From contig CACLPR010000002.1 of NCBI GenBank assembly GCA_902608845.1, positions 1 to 64,000 on the forward strand: a stretch of DNA of 64,000 bases, in the 5' to 3' direction. A program made the translations under genes and the position numbers. The stretch comes from an uncultured Pelagibacteraceae bacterium (GTDB taxonomy: Bacteria > Pseudomonadota > Alphaproteobacteria > Pelagibacterales > Pelagibacteraceae). The notes under the pieces were generated by a model. The model was given only the letters and a program-made list of their open reading frames with translations, was not told the DNA's origin and did not search any database. Positions 1-9,982 of this stretch are shown piece after piece (positions within the stretch are counted from its first letter, which is position 1; every line of letters begins with the position of its first letter).

Positions 1-203
1 AACATTATGTATAAAGCCATTAATATCCAAGCAAGAAAGAATGCTCCTAAAAATCTAATCATGAAAGCTGCTGTGTGATCAATAGCAAATTTATCCATGA
101 ATTTTTTTGTACCAACTAGCAATTGAGCAGCATAAAAAGCTAGCATTCCAAAGTGAACCACATAAATAATTAAGTAAAAAATATTATTAAATTTGGCTAT
201 CAT
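1..203 (-). CDS. partial small membrane protein (runs off the window start)
   Basis: Reverse strand reads MIAKFNNIFYLIIYVVHFGMLAFYAAQLLVGTKKFMDKFAIDHTAAFMIRFLGAFFLAWILMALYIM... with no stop; hydrophobic segments. Confidence 0.55.
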   Translation of the reverse strand, partial: MIAKFNNIFYLIIYVVHFGMLAFYAAQLLVGTKKFMDKFAIDHTAAFMIRFLGAFFLAWILMALYIM

Positions 204-212
204 TCTAATACT

Positions 213-1295
213 TTATAAGATTCTTTTATAATTTTCAATTATTCTATCCCACAGGAAGTTTTCAGCATTAATTTTTGCTTCTTTTCCGTATTCTAAATAT
301 TTATTATTTTTAAAAAGATTATCTATGCATGAATATACATCTTCCAATTTATTTCCATCACATATCAAGCCAGTTTTTTCGTGTTTAATTGCATCTGCTG
401 CTCCTCCATCTTTCCCCCCAATTGATGGAACTCCATATTGTGCAGCCTCTACATAAGCAATTCCAAAGCCTTCAACTGATTTTTTATAAATTATGGATGG
501 CATCACAAAAATGTTTGATTTTGCAACAAGAGCATTTTTTAAATCAGCTGGTATATCTTTTAAAAAATTTACCTGATCTTCTAATTTTAGCTCAACAACT
601 AATTTTTTTAATGTTTCTTCCTCTTCTCCATATCCAATGCATGTATAAATTATATCTGGATAAATTTCTTTTAGGTTTCTAACAGCCATAATAACTTTTT
701 CATGATTTTTTCTTTTATCAAACCTTGAAACTGTTATTAGTCTATTTTTTTTTCCTTTTAATATTTCCTCAGCCTCATCTAAGTATCTTTTTGGAACTTC
801 AACGGCTGGATCAACACCAGGATTAATAACAACTATTTTTCTTTCATCCACTCCAAGATCTATAGCTAAGTTTTTTGTATAATTTGAATTCGCAACAACA
901 TGATCAATATTATTTAGAACAGATAGTACTTTCTTATTTAATCCAGAGTCTTTAGGGTGATTTATTTCCTTTGAATGTATTAGGCAGATCTTCTTTTTGT
1001 TAGTTTTTATAAGCTCCAAACTTTTCCAATGATCAGCGATAATACATTGTACTTTATTATTTTGCTCAAGATAATCATTAATCATATATGATTTTCTATA
1101 TTTTCTAATAAGCTTCATTCCACTTACTCTTTCTATTGAAAATGAAACTGATTTATCAAACTCTTCATGATTTTCATGATAATCTGCAAAAACTTTTATA
1201 AGGTTAAGTTTTGAAAGAGACCTTGCTAGTCCCCACATTAGATTTTGCATGCCTCCTAATTCAGGAGGAAAAGTTCTAGTTATTACTAAATACAT
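213..1295 (-). CDS. glycosyltransferase family 4 (GT-B) protein
   Basis: N-term TRTFPPELGGMQ, VSRFDKRKNHEKVI, EGFGIAYVEAAQYGVPSIGGKDGGAADAI typical of GT4. Confidence 0.85.
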   Translation of the reverse strand: MYLVITRTFPPELGGMQNLMWGLARSLSKLNLIKVFADYHENHEEFDKSVSFSIERVSGMKLIRKYRKSYMINDYLEQNNKVQCIIADHWKSLELIKTNKKKICLIHSKEINHPKDSGLNKKVLSVLNNIDHVVANSNYTKNLAIDLGVDERKIVVINPGVDPAVEVPKRYLDEAEEILKGKKNRLITVSRFDKRKNHEKVIMAVRNLKEIYPDIIYTCIGYGEEEETLKKLVVELKLEDQVNFLKDIPADLKNALVAKSNIFVMPSIIYKKSVEGFGIAYVEAAQYGVPSIGGKDGGAADAIKHEKTGLICDGNKLEDVYSCIDNLFKNNKYLEYGKEAKINAENFLWDRIIENYKRIL

Positions 1296-1301
1296 TAATT
1301 A

Positions 1302-1853
1302 TTAAAACCATTTAATACTACAGCCCATACTAGGAAATTGTTCATTTGGACCATTGTTAGTTTTTGCAATCATTTTCATAGCATTTTTAAGTTCGCTATC
1401 TCCACTTTCTATTGGTTTTAAATTTTTTAATTCTCTAATTCTTCCTCTGTATTGAAGTTCAAGATCTTTATTATAACCAAAAAAATCTGGAGTACAGACG
1501 GCACCATAAGTTTTAGCCACTTCTTGCGTTTCGTCGATTAAATATGGAAAATTAAAATCATTATTTTTTGAAAATTTAATCATGTTATCAAATGAATCTT
1601 CTTCATATCTACTTGGGTCATTAGACATTATTGCTATAGATTTGATTCCTTCATTTTCTAATTCTTTACAATCTTCGACAATATTATTTATAACCGCCAA
1701 AACATACGGACAGTGATTACAGATAAACATTATTAGCGTTCCATTTTCACCCTTTGCATCATTTAGTGAAATTATTTTATTATCTATAGATTTAAGTTCA
1801 AAGTTATCAGCTTTTTTACCAAAGTCACAAATTGGTGTTTTAGTTAATGCCAT
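1302..1853 (-). CDS. thioredoxin-fold (AhpC/TSA-like) protein with CNHCP motif
   Basis: LIMFICNHCPYVLAV, AKTYGAVCTPDFFGYN. Confidence 0.8.
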   Translation of the reverse strand: MALTKTPICDFGKKADNFELKSIDNKIISLNDAKGENGTLIMFICNHCPYVLAVINNIVEDCKELENEGIKSIAIMSNDPSRYEEDSFDNMIKFSKNNDFNFPYLIDETQEVAKTYGAVCTPDFFGYNKDLELQYRGRIRELKNLKPIESGDSELKNAMKMIAKTNNGPNEQFPSMGCSIKWF

Positions 1854-1873
1854 GTTAAAAGACTATATAATTT

Positions 1874-2386
1874 ATGTTTTACGATTTAAAAGATAAAAAA
1901 CCAAAAAACCTTGGCGAAAATTGGGTAGCTCCCAACGCTGTTATAATTGGTGATGTAACATTAGAGAAAAACTCTAGTGTCTGGTTTAATGCAACATTAA
2001 GAGGTGATATAGAAAATATTCATTTAGGAGAAGGGTCAAATGTTCAAGACGGAAGTGTTTTGCATACTGACCCAGGTTACCCATTAATAATTGGAAAGAA
2101 TGTAACCATAGGTCATTTAGTGATGCTTCATGGTTGCACAATTGATGACAATTCTTTAATTGGTATTGGAGCTGTAGTTCTCAATAAAGCAAAAATTGGA
2201 AAAAATTGCATCATTGGAGCTAAATCATTAATTACAGAAAATAAAGAAATTCCAGATAACTCCTTAGTAGTGGGCTCGCCTGGAAAAGTAATTCGTCAAT
2301 TAACAGAAGATGAAATTGAAGCAGTAAAGCAAAATGCCGTTAGATATCAAGAAAACTGGAAAAAATACTCTAAATCAGTTTTTTAA
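1874..2386 (+). CDS. gamma-carbonic anhydrase family / hexapeptide-repeat protein
   Basis: NVQDGSVLHTDPGYPLIIGKNVTIGHLVMLHGCTI, left-handed beta-helix hexapeptides. Confidence 0.88.
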   Translation: MFYDLKDKKPKNLGENWVAPNAVIIGDVTLEKNSSVWFNATLRGDIENIHLGEGSNVQDGSVLHTDPGYPLIIGKNVTIGHLVMLHGCTIDDNSLIGIGAVVLNKAKIGKNCIIGAKSLITENKEIPDNSLVVGSPGKVIRQLTEDEIEAVKQNAVRYQENWKKYSKSVF

Positions 2387-2583
2387 AACAATAAATCATC
2401 AACAGAATAAATTATTAATCCTAAAATAATTACAAAAAATATTATAAAAGCTATTTGCTCACTAACTTTTTTTGTGACTTTAGTTTCTCCTTTTTTAAAT
2501 TTTCTGATTTGAAAAATACCAAACCTCATTACTGCCAATCCTCCTAAAACAAGCGCTACAGCAATAATAAATCCACTTAGCAT
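2383..2583 (-). CDS. small membrane protein, unknown function
   Basis: ORF with two hydrophobic segments. Confidence 0.55.
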   Translation of the reverse strand: MLSGFIIAVALVLGGLAVMRFGIFQIRKFKKGETKVTKKVSEQIAFIIFFVIILGLIIYSVDDLLF

Positions 2584-2584
2584 T

Positions 2585-3190
2585 TTATGGGACTAGCCAG
2601 TTTTGTTTATTATTTGAAATATCAAATCTTGCTCTTCTATGACCTTTTGCTGCAAGATAAAGCCACTCAATACTTTCAATATTACATTGAATTACAGTAA
2701 AGTTTTTATAACCTTCTTCACTTTGCTCCATAGTAAAGCCTGATTTTTCAATGTCCTCACTTAACCCTGAGCTCGGCTCTTCCATTTCTGTTCCAGGACC
2801 ATTATTTACTAAATAGCATTTTCTACTTACATGAGCTGTTTTTAACCATGATTGTTCAGTTATCTCATTATCATGATTGACTATGCAATTAACTTTAACA
2901 CGTAGCTGAATTTTTTCTTCTTTATCGTAAAAGATTAGTGCAGCATATTTATTTTTTTTTAATTTTGGAATTTTGTCAGATCGTATATCGCTATGAAACT
3001 GAAGAAGATTATTTGATTGGTCAGATTTTCTAAGAACAACAATTCTTCCACCAAAGTCTGACTGATCGCCACAAACAAAAACTGGAATTCGAAAAGGTGA
3101 TGATCTATTAGTCACTGCATCATCAAGCATCGACCATATTTTTTTCTTTATTTCAGAAAAGTCCTCATAGTATGGGACAGCATTTGACAT
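2585..3190 (-). CDS. pyridoxamine 5'-phosphate oxidase-like FMN-binding protein
   Basis: RIVVLRKSD...LQFHSDIRSDKIPKLKKNKYAALIFYD, C-term EWLYLAAKGHRRARF; start trimmed to MSNAVPYY. Confidence 0.8.
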   Translation of the reverse strand: MSNAVPYYEDFSEIKKKIWSMLDDAVTNRSSPFRIPVFVCGDQSDFGGRIVVLRKSDQSNNLLQFHSDIRSDKIPKLKKNKYAALIFYDKEEKIQLRVKVNCIVNHDNEITEQSWLKTAHVSRKCYLVNNGPGTEMEEPSSGLSEDIEKSGFTMEQSEEGYKNFTVIQCNIESIEWLYLAAKGHRRARFDISNNKQNWLVP

Positions 3191-3194
3191 TGAT

Positions 3195-4070
3195 TTATTT
3201 CTTTTTTTTGAGTCTAGCAATTAAACTAGAGCTATCCCATCGATTACCACCCATTTTTTGAACATCGGCGTAATACTCATCAACTATTTCAGTAATCGGG
3301 ACTGGTGAACCATTTCTTTTTGCTTCTTCAATTACAATCTTTAAATCTTTTCTCATCCAGTCAACTGCAAAACCATAATCAAATTTGTCTTCAACCATAG
3401 TTTTATATCTGTTTTCCATTTGCCAAGATTGTGCTGCTCCTTTTGATATAGTTTCCATTACTTTATCAATATCTAAACCAGCGTTTATTCCAAAATTTAT
3501 AGCCTCTGATAAACCTTGAACAACTCCTGCAATACACATTTGATTCATCATTTTCGTAAGTTGGCCACTTCCTGATGAGCCAATTAATTTTACTTTTTTG
3601 CTATAGCAATCAATCACTGGTTCAGCTTTTTTAAAAGCTTCTTCATCACCACCGACCATAACTGTTAAAATTCCACCTTCAGCTCCAGATTGACCGCCAG
3701 AAATTGGTGCATCTAAAAAAGCAAAACCTTTTTCTTTTGCTTTATTATAAAGTTCTCTAGATACTTCTGCAGACACAGTTGAATTATCTACATATATAGA
3801 ACCTTCTTTAGCACTATGAAATAATCCATTTTCACCTAAAGTAACTTGTTTCAAATCCTCATCGTTACCTACGCAAGTAAAAATAAAATCAGCACCTTCT
3901 GCAGCTTCTTTTGGTGTTGAAGCCATTTTACCTTTATACTCAGAAATCCATTTTTCAGCTTTGGCGGTTGTTCTATTAAAAACACTTACATTATGCCCAG
4001 CTTTTGATATATAACCAGCCATCGGATAACCCATTACCCCGAGACCTATGAAAGCAACATTACAAGTCAT
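3195..4070 (-). CDS. NAD(P)-dependent beta-hydroxyacid dehydrogenase (3-hydroxyisobutyrate DH / tartronate-semialdehyde reductase family)
   Basis: FIGLGVMGYPMAGYISKAGH, FLDAPISGGQSGAEGG, KMMNQMCIAG. Confidence 0.9.
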   Translation of the reverse strand: MTCNVAFIGLGVMGYPMAGYISKAGHNVSVFNRTTAKAEKWISEYKGKMASTPKEAAEGADFIFTCVGNDEDLKQVTLGENGLFHSAKEGSIYVDNSTVSAEVSRELYNKAKEKGFAFLDAPISGGQSGAEGGILTVMVGGDEEAFKKAEPVIDCYSKKVKLIGSSGSGQLTKMMNQMCIAGVVQGLSEAINFGINAGLDIDKVMETISKGAAQSWQMENRYKTMVEDKFDYGFAVDWMRKDLKIVIEEAKRNGSPVPITEIVDEYYADVQKMGGNRWDSSSLIARLKKKK

Positions 4071-4081
4071 AAATTATTTAT

Positions 4082-5290
4082 ATGTTTAAAAGTTTAAGTT
4101 TAAAAGTAATTATTTTTGGTTTTATTTTTACATTTTTTTCGTGTTTTGGACAGAGTTTTTTTATAGGATTGTTCAATTCTAGTATAAGAGAAACTCTTTC
4201 TATAACACATGGACAATTTGGCACGATTTATGCATCTGCAACTCTATTTAGTAGTTTGCTTCTTATTTGGATTGGAAAAAAAATTGATGATGTAAATGTG
4301 ATAAAATTTGCAATCTTTGTTACGATACTTTTATCTTTTTCCTCTTTTTTCTTTTCCAAAACATCATCAGTAGCTTTTTTATTTGTTGCAATTTTTTTAA
4401 TGAGATTCTCTGGGCAAGGATTAATGTCTCACACAGCTTCAACTACTATCTCAAGATATTTTACAAAATCTAGAGGTAAAGCGTTAAGCATTATTTGGTT
4501 TGGTCTATCTTCAGCAGAATTTATAATGCCTGTATTAATTGTTTACCTTTTAACAATGATTATTTGGCAAGATTTATGGGTAATCTTTTCTCTAATAATT
4601 TTAATTTGCCTACCTTTAGCATCTTACATTTTAGTTAAAGATGTGAAATTAGATACTAGAGAGAGAAATCAAAATGAAAATTTAAAAGAGGACAATATTA
4701 AAAACTGGAAAAGAATTGAAGTTCTTCAGGATTATAGGTTTTACATTATTTCATTAAATATGTTGGCTATGCCTTGGATAGCAACTGGAGTATTTGTATA
4801 TCAATCATTTGTCACTAATTCAAAAGGGTGGGGTGAATATACAATTGCACAATCTTTTATGTCTTACTCAATTTTTTCTGTAATTACTTTAGTTGTTGCT
4901 GGTTATTTAATTGATAAGTTTACAAGTAGAAAATTACTAATCTATATGAATATTCCATTATTTTTAGGAACTTTAGTGATCATATATTTTGATGCTCCAC
5001 TAACTGCTTTTTTATTTCTTGGATTAGTTGGAATATCAAACGGTCTAGCTAATTTATTAGGATCATCAACATGGGCAGAAATTTACGGTGTAAAATATAT
5101 TGGATCTATTAAAGCTTTGACTACAGCTTTAATGGTATTTGCAACTGCTTTTGGTACAGCATTGTTTGGTTTTTTTATAGATGCTGGATTTTCAATTGAA
5201 AAAATCGCATTTATTGCAGCAATTGCTATAGCATGCTCTATAGCTTTACTTTTCACTATACGAAAAAAATTAAATCCAGTTTATCTCTAA
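4082..5290 (+). CDS. MFS transporter
   Basis: ~12 hydrophobic segments, MFS-type loops. Confidence 0.85.
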   Translation: MFKSLSLKVIIFGFIFTFFSCFGQSFFIGLFNSSIRETLSITHGQFGTIYASATLFSSLLLIWIGKKIDDVNVIKFAIFVTILLSFSSFFFSKTSSVAFLFVAIFLMRFSGQGLMSHTASTTISRYFTKSRGKALSIIWFGLSSAEFIMPVLIVYLLTMIIWQDLWVIFSLIILICLPLASYILVKDVKLDTRERNQNENLKEDNIKNWKRIEVLQDYRFYIISLNMLAMPWIATGVFVYQSFVTNSKGWGEYTIAQSFMSYSIFSVITLVVAGYLIDKFTSRKLLIYMNIPLFLGTLVIIYFDAPLTAFLFLGLVGISNGLANLLGSSTWAEIYGVKYIGSIKALTTALMVFATAFGTALFGFFIDAGFSIEKIAFIAAIAIACSIALLFTIRKKLNPVYL

Positions 5291-5331
5291 TACTGCTTGA
5301 TTTTTTTATAATCGAGGTGTATCTAACCGCC

Positions 5332-5850
5332 ATGGCAAGAGTTACAGTTGAAGATTGTATTGATAAAGTTGATAGTCCTTATGAATTAGTACTAGTTGCA
5401 AAGGAAAGAGCAACTCAACTTAATTCTGGGTTAGAACCTACTTTAGATAGAGATAATGACAAAAATACTGTCATAGCATTAAGAGAAATTGCCGAAGAAA
5501 CAATTAAAGTTCCAGATTTAACTGATGCAGCGGTATATAAATTGAGAAAGCATGTTGAGCAAATTGATGACGCCTCAGAGGACGAAGATGATATTGGTGA
5601 CGATTTTGAAAATCTTTACAAAGGTGAGATTTCAAAAAGTGGTGTACCAATCCTTCCATCTAAAAGAGCTAGAAAAATTCCAGAAAAAATTCAAGTTTCT
5701 AAAGATGATTTAGCAGAGTTACAAAATACAGCTGAACAACCTTCATCTGAACCTGTTGAAGACACACAAGAAGAAGAGACCGATGTTTCATTAGACGAAA
5801 TGAAAGATCAAGAAGATACTGTATCTGACGAAACAGAAAAACAAGAATAA
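5332..5850 (+). CDS. rpoZ: RNA polymerase omega subunit with long acidic C-terminal extension
   Basis: [33 protein letters not shown]...[12 protein letters not shown]; start trimmed from ORF 5233 to ATG at 5332. Confidence 0.93.
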   Translation: MARVTVEDCIDKVDSPYELVLVAKERATQLNSGLEPTLDRDNDKNTVIALREIAEETIKVPDLTDAAVYKLRKHVEQIDDASEDEDDIGDDFENLYKGEISKSGVPILPSKRARKIPEKIQVSKDDLAELQNTAEQPSSEPVEDTQEEETDVSLDEMKDQEDTVSDETEKQE

Positions 5851-5851
5851 A

Positions 5852-6994
5852 TCAGCTAAATTCTTTTATTATTTTTTCCCTGTGCTCATCTAAATCAGGA
5901 ATATCACCTCTTGTATTTTCATCTTTATATGTAGACATTTTTATTGGATTTCCTGCAGATTTAAATTCACCAATAATTTTATGGTATGATTTTACAATCA
6001 TATTTCTTTCTTGAACTTGAGGATTTTCTACAGCTTGCTTTATATTAAAAATTGGTCCACATGGAATTTTCAATGCTTCCATTTCTTTTACCCATTCATT
6101 AGTAGTTTTTGAATTTAATTGTTTTTCAAAAATTTCTTTTAATTGATCCATGTTTTCACATCTTAATGAGTTAGAATTAAATCTTTTATCATTTGAAGCT
6201 TCAGGAATTTTTAATACATCACAAAGTTTTGCAAAAAGTTTATCATTTCCTGCAGCAATAATTATGTAGCTATCTTTTGTTTTAAAAGCCTCAAAGGGAG
6301 CAATAGATGGATGTCTTGAACCCATTGGTTCTGGAATTTCATTTTTTGAGAGATACCTTGCAATTGCATTTTCTAAAATTGCTATTTGACAATCTAACAT
6401 TGAGACATCTATAAAAGCTCCCTTGCCAGTTTTTTGTCTATCGTATAATGCTGCATTAATTCCAATTGCTGTAAATAGACCAGCAGTAATATCACCAATA
6501 GAAGTTCCAACTCTTGTTGGTTCTGAATTTGGATGGCCAGTTACACTCATCAACCCTCCCATACCTTGGACGACCATGTCATATGCTGGGAGCTCTTTTA
6601 AAGGTCCCGTTTGTCCAAAACCAGATGCTGATGCATAAATTAATTTAGGGTACTTTTTATTTACATCTTTCCAACCAAACCCCCACTTTTCTAAAGTGCC
6701 AGGTTTAAAATTTTCTACTAAAATATCTGCTTTAGAAAGTATTTTTTCAAATATTTTTTTGTCATCTTCATTTTTTAAATTCAATGCAATGCTTTCTTTT
6801 CCTCTATTTAATGACATAAAGTAAGCTGAGTAATCTTTCACAAAGGGTCCAAATTTTCTAGAGTCGTCACCTGTCTCAGGTGCTTCAATCTTTATAACTC
6901 TTGCACCTAAATCTGAGAGTATCATCGTACAATAAGGTCCTACTAAAACCCTTGTTAAATCAACAACTAGTAAATTTTTTAATGGTCCATCCAT
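5852..6994 (-). CDS. CaiB/BaiF-family (class III) CoA-transferase
   Basis: VVDLTRVLVGPYCTMILSDLGARVIKIE, DILVENFKPGTLEKWGFG. Confidence 0.93.
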   Translation of the reverse strand: MDGPLKNLLVVDLTRVLVGPYCTMILSDLGARVIKIEAPETGDDSRKFGPFVKDYSAYFMSLNRGKESIALNLKNEDDKKIFEKILSKADILVENFKPGTLEKWGFGWKDVNKKYPKLIYASASGFGQTGPLKELPAYDMVVQGMGGLMSVTGHPNSEPTRVGTSIGDITAGLFTAIGINAALYDRQKTGKGAFIDVSMLDCQIAILENAIARYLSKNEIPEPMGSRHPSIAPFEAFKTKDSYIIIAAGNDKLFAKLCDVLKIPEASNDKRFNSNSLRCENMDQLKEIFEKQLNSKTTNEWVKEMEALKIPCGPIFNIKQAVENPQVQERNMIVKSYHKIIGEFKSAGNPIKMSTYKDENTRGDIPDLDEHREKIIKEFS

Positions 6995-7041
6995 AATTAA
7001 ATATATGACATTTCCTTATATTGACTCTTACTAATAAGTTC

Positions 7042-7062
7042 AATTTAATAGACTATTAAATT
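7042..7062. promoter_or_regulatory. 21-bp perfect inverted repeat, candidate operator upstream of the TRAP operon
   Basis: aatttaatag-a-ctattaaatt; arms are exact reverse complements. Confidence 0.5.
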
Positions 7063-7081
7063 AATTTAAAGAGGGGAAAAC

Positions 7082-8092
7082 ATGTTAAAAAAAATAAGTT
7101 TTTATTTCACAACATTATTTTTAGCTTTCTCATTAATTGGATCAGCTTACGCTGTGACATTAAAAGCAAGTCACCAGTGGCCGGGCACTCCAAGAGCTGA
7201 TGGTTCTTTTGATCCAAGACATGAAATGGTTCAAATAATTGCTGATGAAGTTAAAAAAGCAGGTGTTGATTTAGATATTAGAATTTATCCTGCAAAATCA
7301 CTTTACAAACCAAAAGAGCAATGGAAACCAATGACTACTGGTCAGTTAGATATTTCAGCGTTTCCATTAGCATATGCATCAAAATTTCATCCTGAATTTG
7401 ATGCAACACTAATGCCAGGAACTGTTAAAAATCATGATCATGCTTTAAGATTTAATAAAGGTCCAATGATGAGTGAGATTAAAAGAATCATTAATGATGC
7501 TGGTGTAGTTGTATTATCTGATGCTTGGCTTGGTGGTGGATTTGCATCAAAATCTAAATGTATAAAAAATCCATCAGATGCTAAAGGACAAGTAATGAGA
7601 GCAGCTGGTAAAGCATTTAACCAAATGTTGGAAGCAGCGGGAGCGGGTATTCAAAGTATGCCTTCATCTGAGATTTATACTGGATTACAAACAGGAGTGT
7701 TAACTGGTGCAAACACTAGTTCAGGAAGTTTTGTAAGTTACAAAATTTATGAACAAGTAAGCTGCGCGACACCTCCAGGAAAATTTGGATTATGGTTTAT
7801 GTATGAGCCAATTTTGATGTCAAAAATGAGTTTTGATAAATTAAATTCCAAACAACAAAATGCTTTAATGGAGGCAGGTAAAGTTGCTGAGAAATATATG
7901 ACTGCGCAAGTCGAAAATTTAGACAAAAAATTTGAAGACGCGTATAAAGCAGCAGGAGTTAAGTTAGTATATATGGATGCAAACGACCATGCGGCTTGGG
8001 TTGAGATTGCAAAACAATCCTCTCACAAAGCATTTGCTGAAAAAGTTCCAGGCGGTGATAAGCTGATGGAAATGGCTTTAGCAGTTAAATAA
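7082..8092 (+). CDS. TRAP transporter substrate-binding protein (DctP family)
   Basis: signal peptide, LKASHQWPGTPR, AAGKAFNQMLEAAGAGIQSMPSSEIYTGLQTGVLTG; SD gagggg upstream. Confidence 0.92.
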   Translation: MLKKISFYFTTLFLAFSLIGSAYAVTLKASHQWPGTPRADGSFDPRHEMVQIIADEVKKAGVDLDIRIYPAKSLYKPKEQWKPMTTGQLDISAFPLAYASKFHPEFDATLMPGTVKNHDHALRFNKGPMMSEIKRIINDAGVVVLSDAWLGGGFASKSKCIKNPSDAKGQVMRAAGKAFNQMLEAAGAGIQSMPSSEIYTGLQTGVLTGANTSSGSFVSYKIYEQVSCATPPGKFGLWFMYEPILMSKMSFDKLNSKQQNALMEAGKVAEKYMTAQVENLDKKFEDAYKAAGVKLVYMDANDHAAWVEIAKQSSHKAFAEKVPGGDKLMEMALAVK

Positions 8093-8106
8093 AAAGATAT
8101 ATAAAG

Positions 8107-8140
8107 AACCCCTATTTAAAAATTAAATAGGGGTTTTTTT
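8107..8140 (+). terminator. strong hairpin plus U-tract between the TRAP SBP and DctQ (terminator/attenuator or mRNA stabiliser)
   Basis: aacccctatttaa-aaa-ttaaataggggtt followed by ttttt; 13-bp perfect stem, 3-nt loop. Confidence 0.85.
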
Positions 8141-8141
8141 T

Positions 8142-8636
8142 ATGAAGGAAAAATATTTAAAATTTTGTAATTTATCGTCAAAGGCTTGTGGTGCCTTTGC
8201 TGTTCTAGCATTAATCTTATCAATTTTGGTAATAGTTGAGCTTGTATTTGAAAGATATTTTTTTCAAAGAGCAATCACTTGGCAAACAGAGTTAGTCACA
8301 ATGCTTTTAGTTGCTTCAACATTCATTGGAAGCGCCTATGTTTTAAGTGAAAAAGCACATGTCAGTATGGAATGGATTTATGATTTTTTATCAAAAAAAA
8401 ATATTCTTAGACTTAAAATATTTACATCATTAATAAGTTTATTATTTTTCTTAATTTTATTCTATTTTGGATTTTTAATGGTGGAGGAAGCTTTTATTAA
8501 AAATTATTCGACAGGAACGGTTTGGGATCCACCTTTATGGATACCTTATTCTTCTATGATGATTGGAGCAGCTTTAATGATACTTCAATACATTGCTGAA
8601 ATTATTAAACTTTTTGACGAAGAGGGCACTAATTAA
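8142..8636 (+). CDS. TRAP transporter small permease (DctQ)
   Basis: size, position, 4 TM segments, TWQTELVTMLLVASTFIGSAYVL. Confidence 0.9.
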   Translation: MKEKYLKFCNLSSKACGAFAVLALILSILVIVELVFERYFFQRAITWQTELVTMLLVASTFIGSAYVLSEKAHVSMEWIYDFLSKKNILRLKIFTSLISLLFFLILFYFGFLMVEEAFIKNYSTGTVWDPPLWIPYSSMMIGAALMILQYIAEIIKLFDEEGTN

Positions 8637-9967
8637 TGGATCCTTTATTAATAGCAATAATAGTTGCTGTTTTTACTCTAATAGTTTTATTTTCGGGAAT
8701 ACCTATCGCGTTTGGTTTAAGTTTTGTCTCTATAGCACTTTTAGTAGCATTTGAAGGATTTCAAATGTTAGACGTTTTTGCTGAAACTTTTTATGCAGGA
8801 CTAAACTCTTTTGTTCTACTCTCAATACCAATGTTTATTTTGATGGGAATGGCAGTTGCTAATTCTCCAGCAGGAAAAGATTTATATACCGGATTAGATA
8901 GATGGCTTTGGAGAGTTCCAGGTGGACTAGTAATATCTAATATTGGGGCTTGTTCAGTTTTCGCTGCCCTCAGTGGATCAAGTCCAGCAACTTGTGCAGC
9001 AATCGGAACCATGGGGATACCTGAAATGAGAAAAAGAGGATATTCCGATCAAATTGCAACTGGAACAATTGCAGCTGGTGGGACTCTTGGAGTTTTAATT
9101 CCTCCTAGTATTGTTTTAATTGTTTATGGAATTGCAACAGGAACATCGATAGGAAGATTATTTTTATGCGGATTGGTGCCTGGCTTTATGTTGGCAGGAA
9201 TGTTTGCAATTTGGGCTCTTATACACAGTTACTTTATTGATAAAGACTCAGCAAAGGCTTTAAAAAATAGAACACCTCCTACATTTAAAGAAAAAATTGA
9301 GGTGTTGCCAAGAATTCTTCCTTTCTTAGCAATTATAGCTGGTGTCTTATATGTTTTGTATGGTGGTGTTGCTACACCCTCTGAGGCTTCGGGTGTTGGA
9401 GCATTTTTAGTTTTTGTATTGATCGCTGTAGTTTACAAAATTTATCAACCAAAAAAGATTTGGAATATTGTTAAAGTTTCAATGAAAGAAAGTGTGATGA
9501 TAATGTTCATCATTGCTGCCTCTTACCTTTTCGCTTTTACATTATCTCAACTTTATGTAACGCAATCTTTAGCACAGAGCATGGTTGAACTAAGCTCTAA
9601 CAAATGGGTAGTATTTATATTAATAAATATTTTTTTATTAATTGCTGGCTTCTTTTTACCACCAGTAGCCGTCATTGTTATGACATCTGCAATATTGTTA
9701 CCTGTTATAACAACCTTAGGATTTGATCCATATTGGTTTGCAATCGTATTTACAATAAATATGGAGATTGGTCTTATAACCCCACCTGTTGGACTTAATC
9801 TTTATATAATAAAAGGCATTACTCCAGATGTAAGTTTGTCAGAAATATTAAAAGGATCTATTCCTTTTATGATAATTATGGCTTTAGCAATATTAATATT
9901 GTGTATTTTCCCTGAAATTGTTACCTGGTTGCCTGATAAAATAATGGGCAAAAGTTTAGGTTTTTAA
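8636..9967 (+). CDS. TRAP transporter large permease (DctM)
   Basis: LLSIPMFILMGMAVANSPAGKDLY, ALSGSSPATCAAIGTMGIPEM, GGTLGVLIPPSIVLIVYG. Confidence 0.95.
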   Translation: MDPLLIAIIVAVFTLIVLFSGIPIAFGLSFVSIALLVAFEGFQMLDVFAETFYAGLNSFVLLSIPMFILMGMAVANSPAGKDLYTGLDRWLWRVPGGLVISNIGACSVFAALSGSSPATCAAIGTMGIPEMRKRGYSDQIATGTIAAGGTLGVLIPPSIVLIVYGIATGTSIGRLFLCGLVPGFMLAGMFAIWALIHSYFIDKDSAKALKNRTPPTFKEKIEVLPRILPFLAIIAGVLYVLYGGVATPSEASGVGAFLVFVLIAVVYKIYQPKKIWNIVKVSMKESVMIMFIIAASYLFAFTLSQLYVTQSLAQSMVELSSNKWVVFILINIFLLIAGFFLPPVAVIVMTSAILLPVITTLGFDPYWFAIVFTINMEIGLITPPVGLNLYIIKGITPDVSLSEILKGSIPFMIIMALAILILCIFPEIVTWLPDKIMGKSLGF

Positions 9968-9982
9968 TATATAAAAAACACC

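Noticed and set aside
389-682. 97-aa plus-strand ORF
   Set aside because: Antisense to a clear GT4 glycosyltransferase; no recognisable motif
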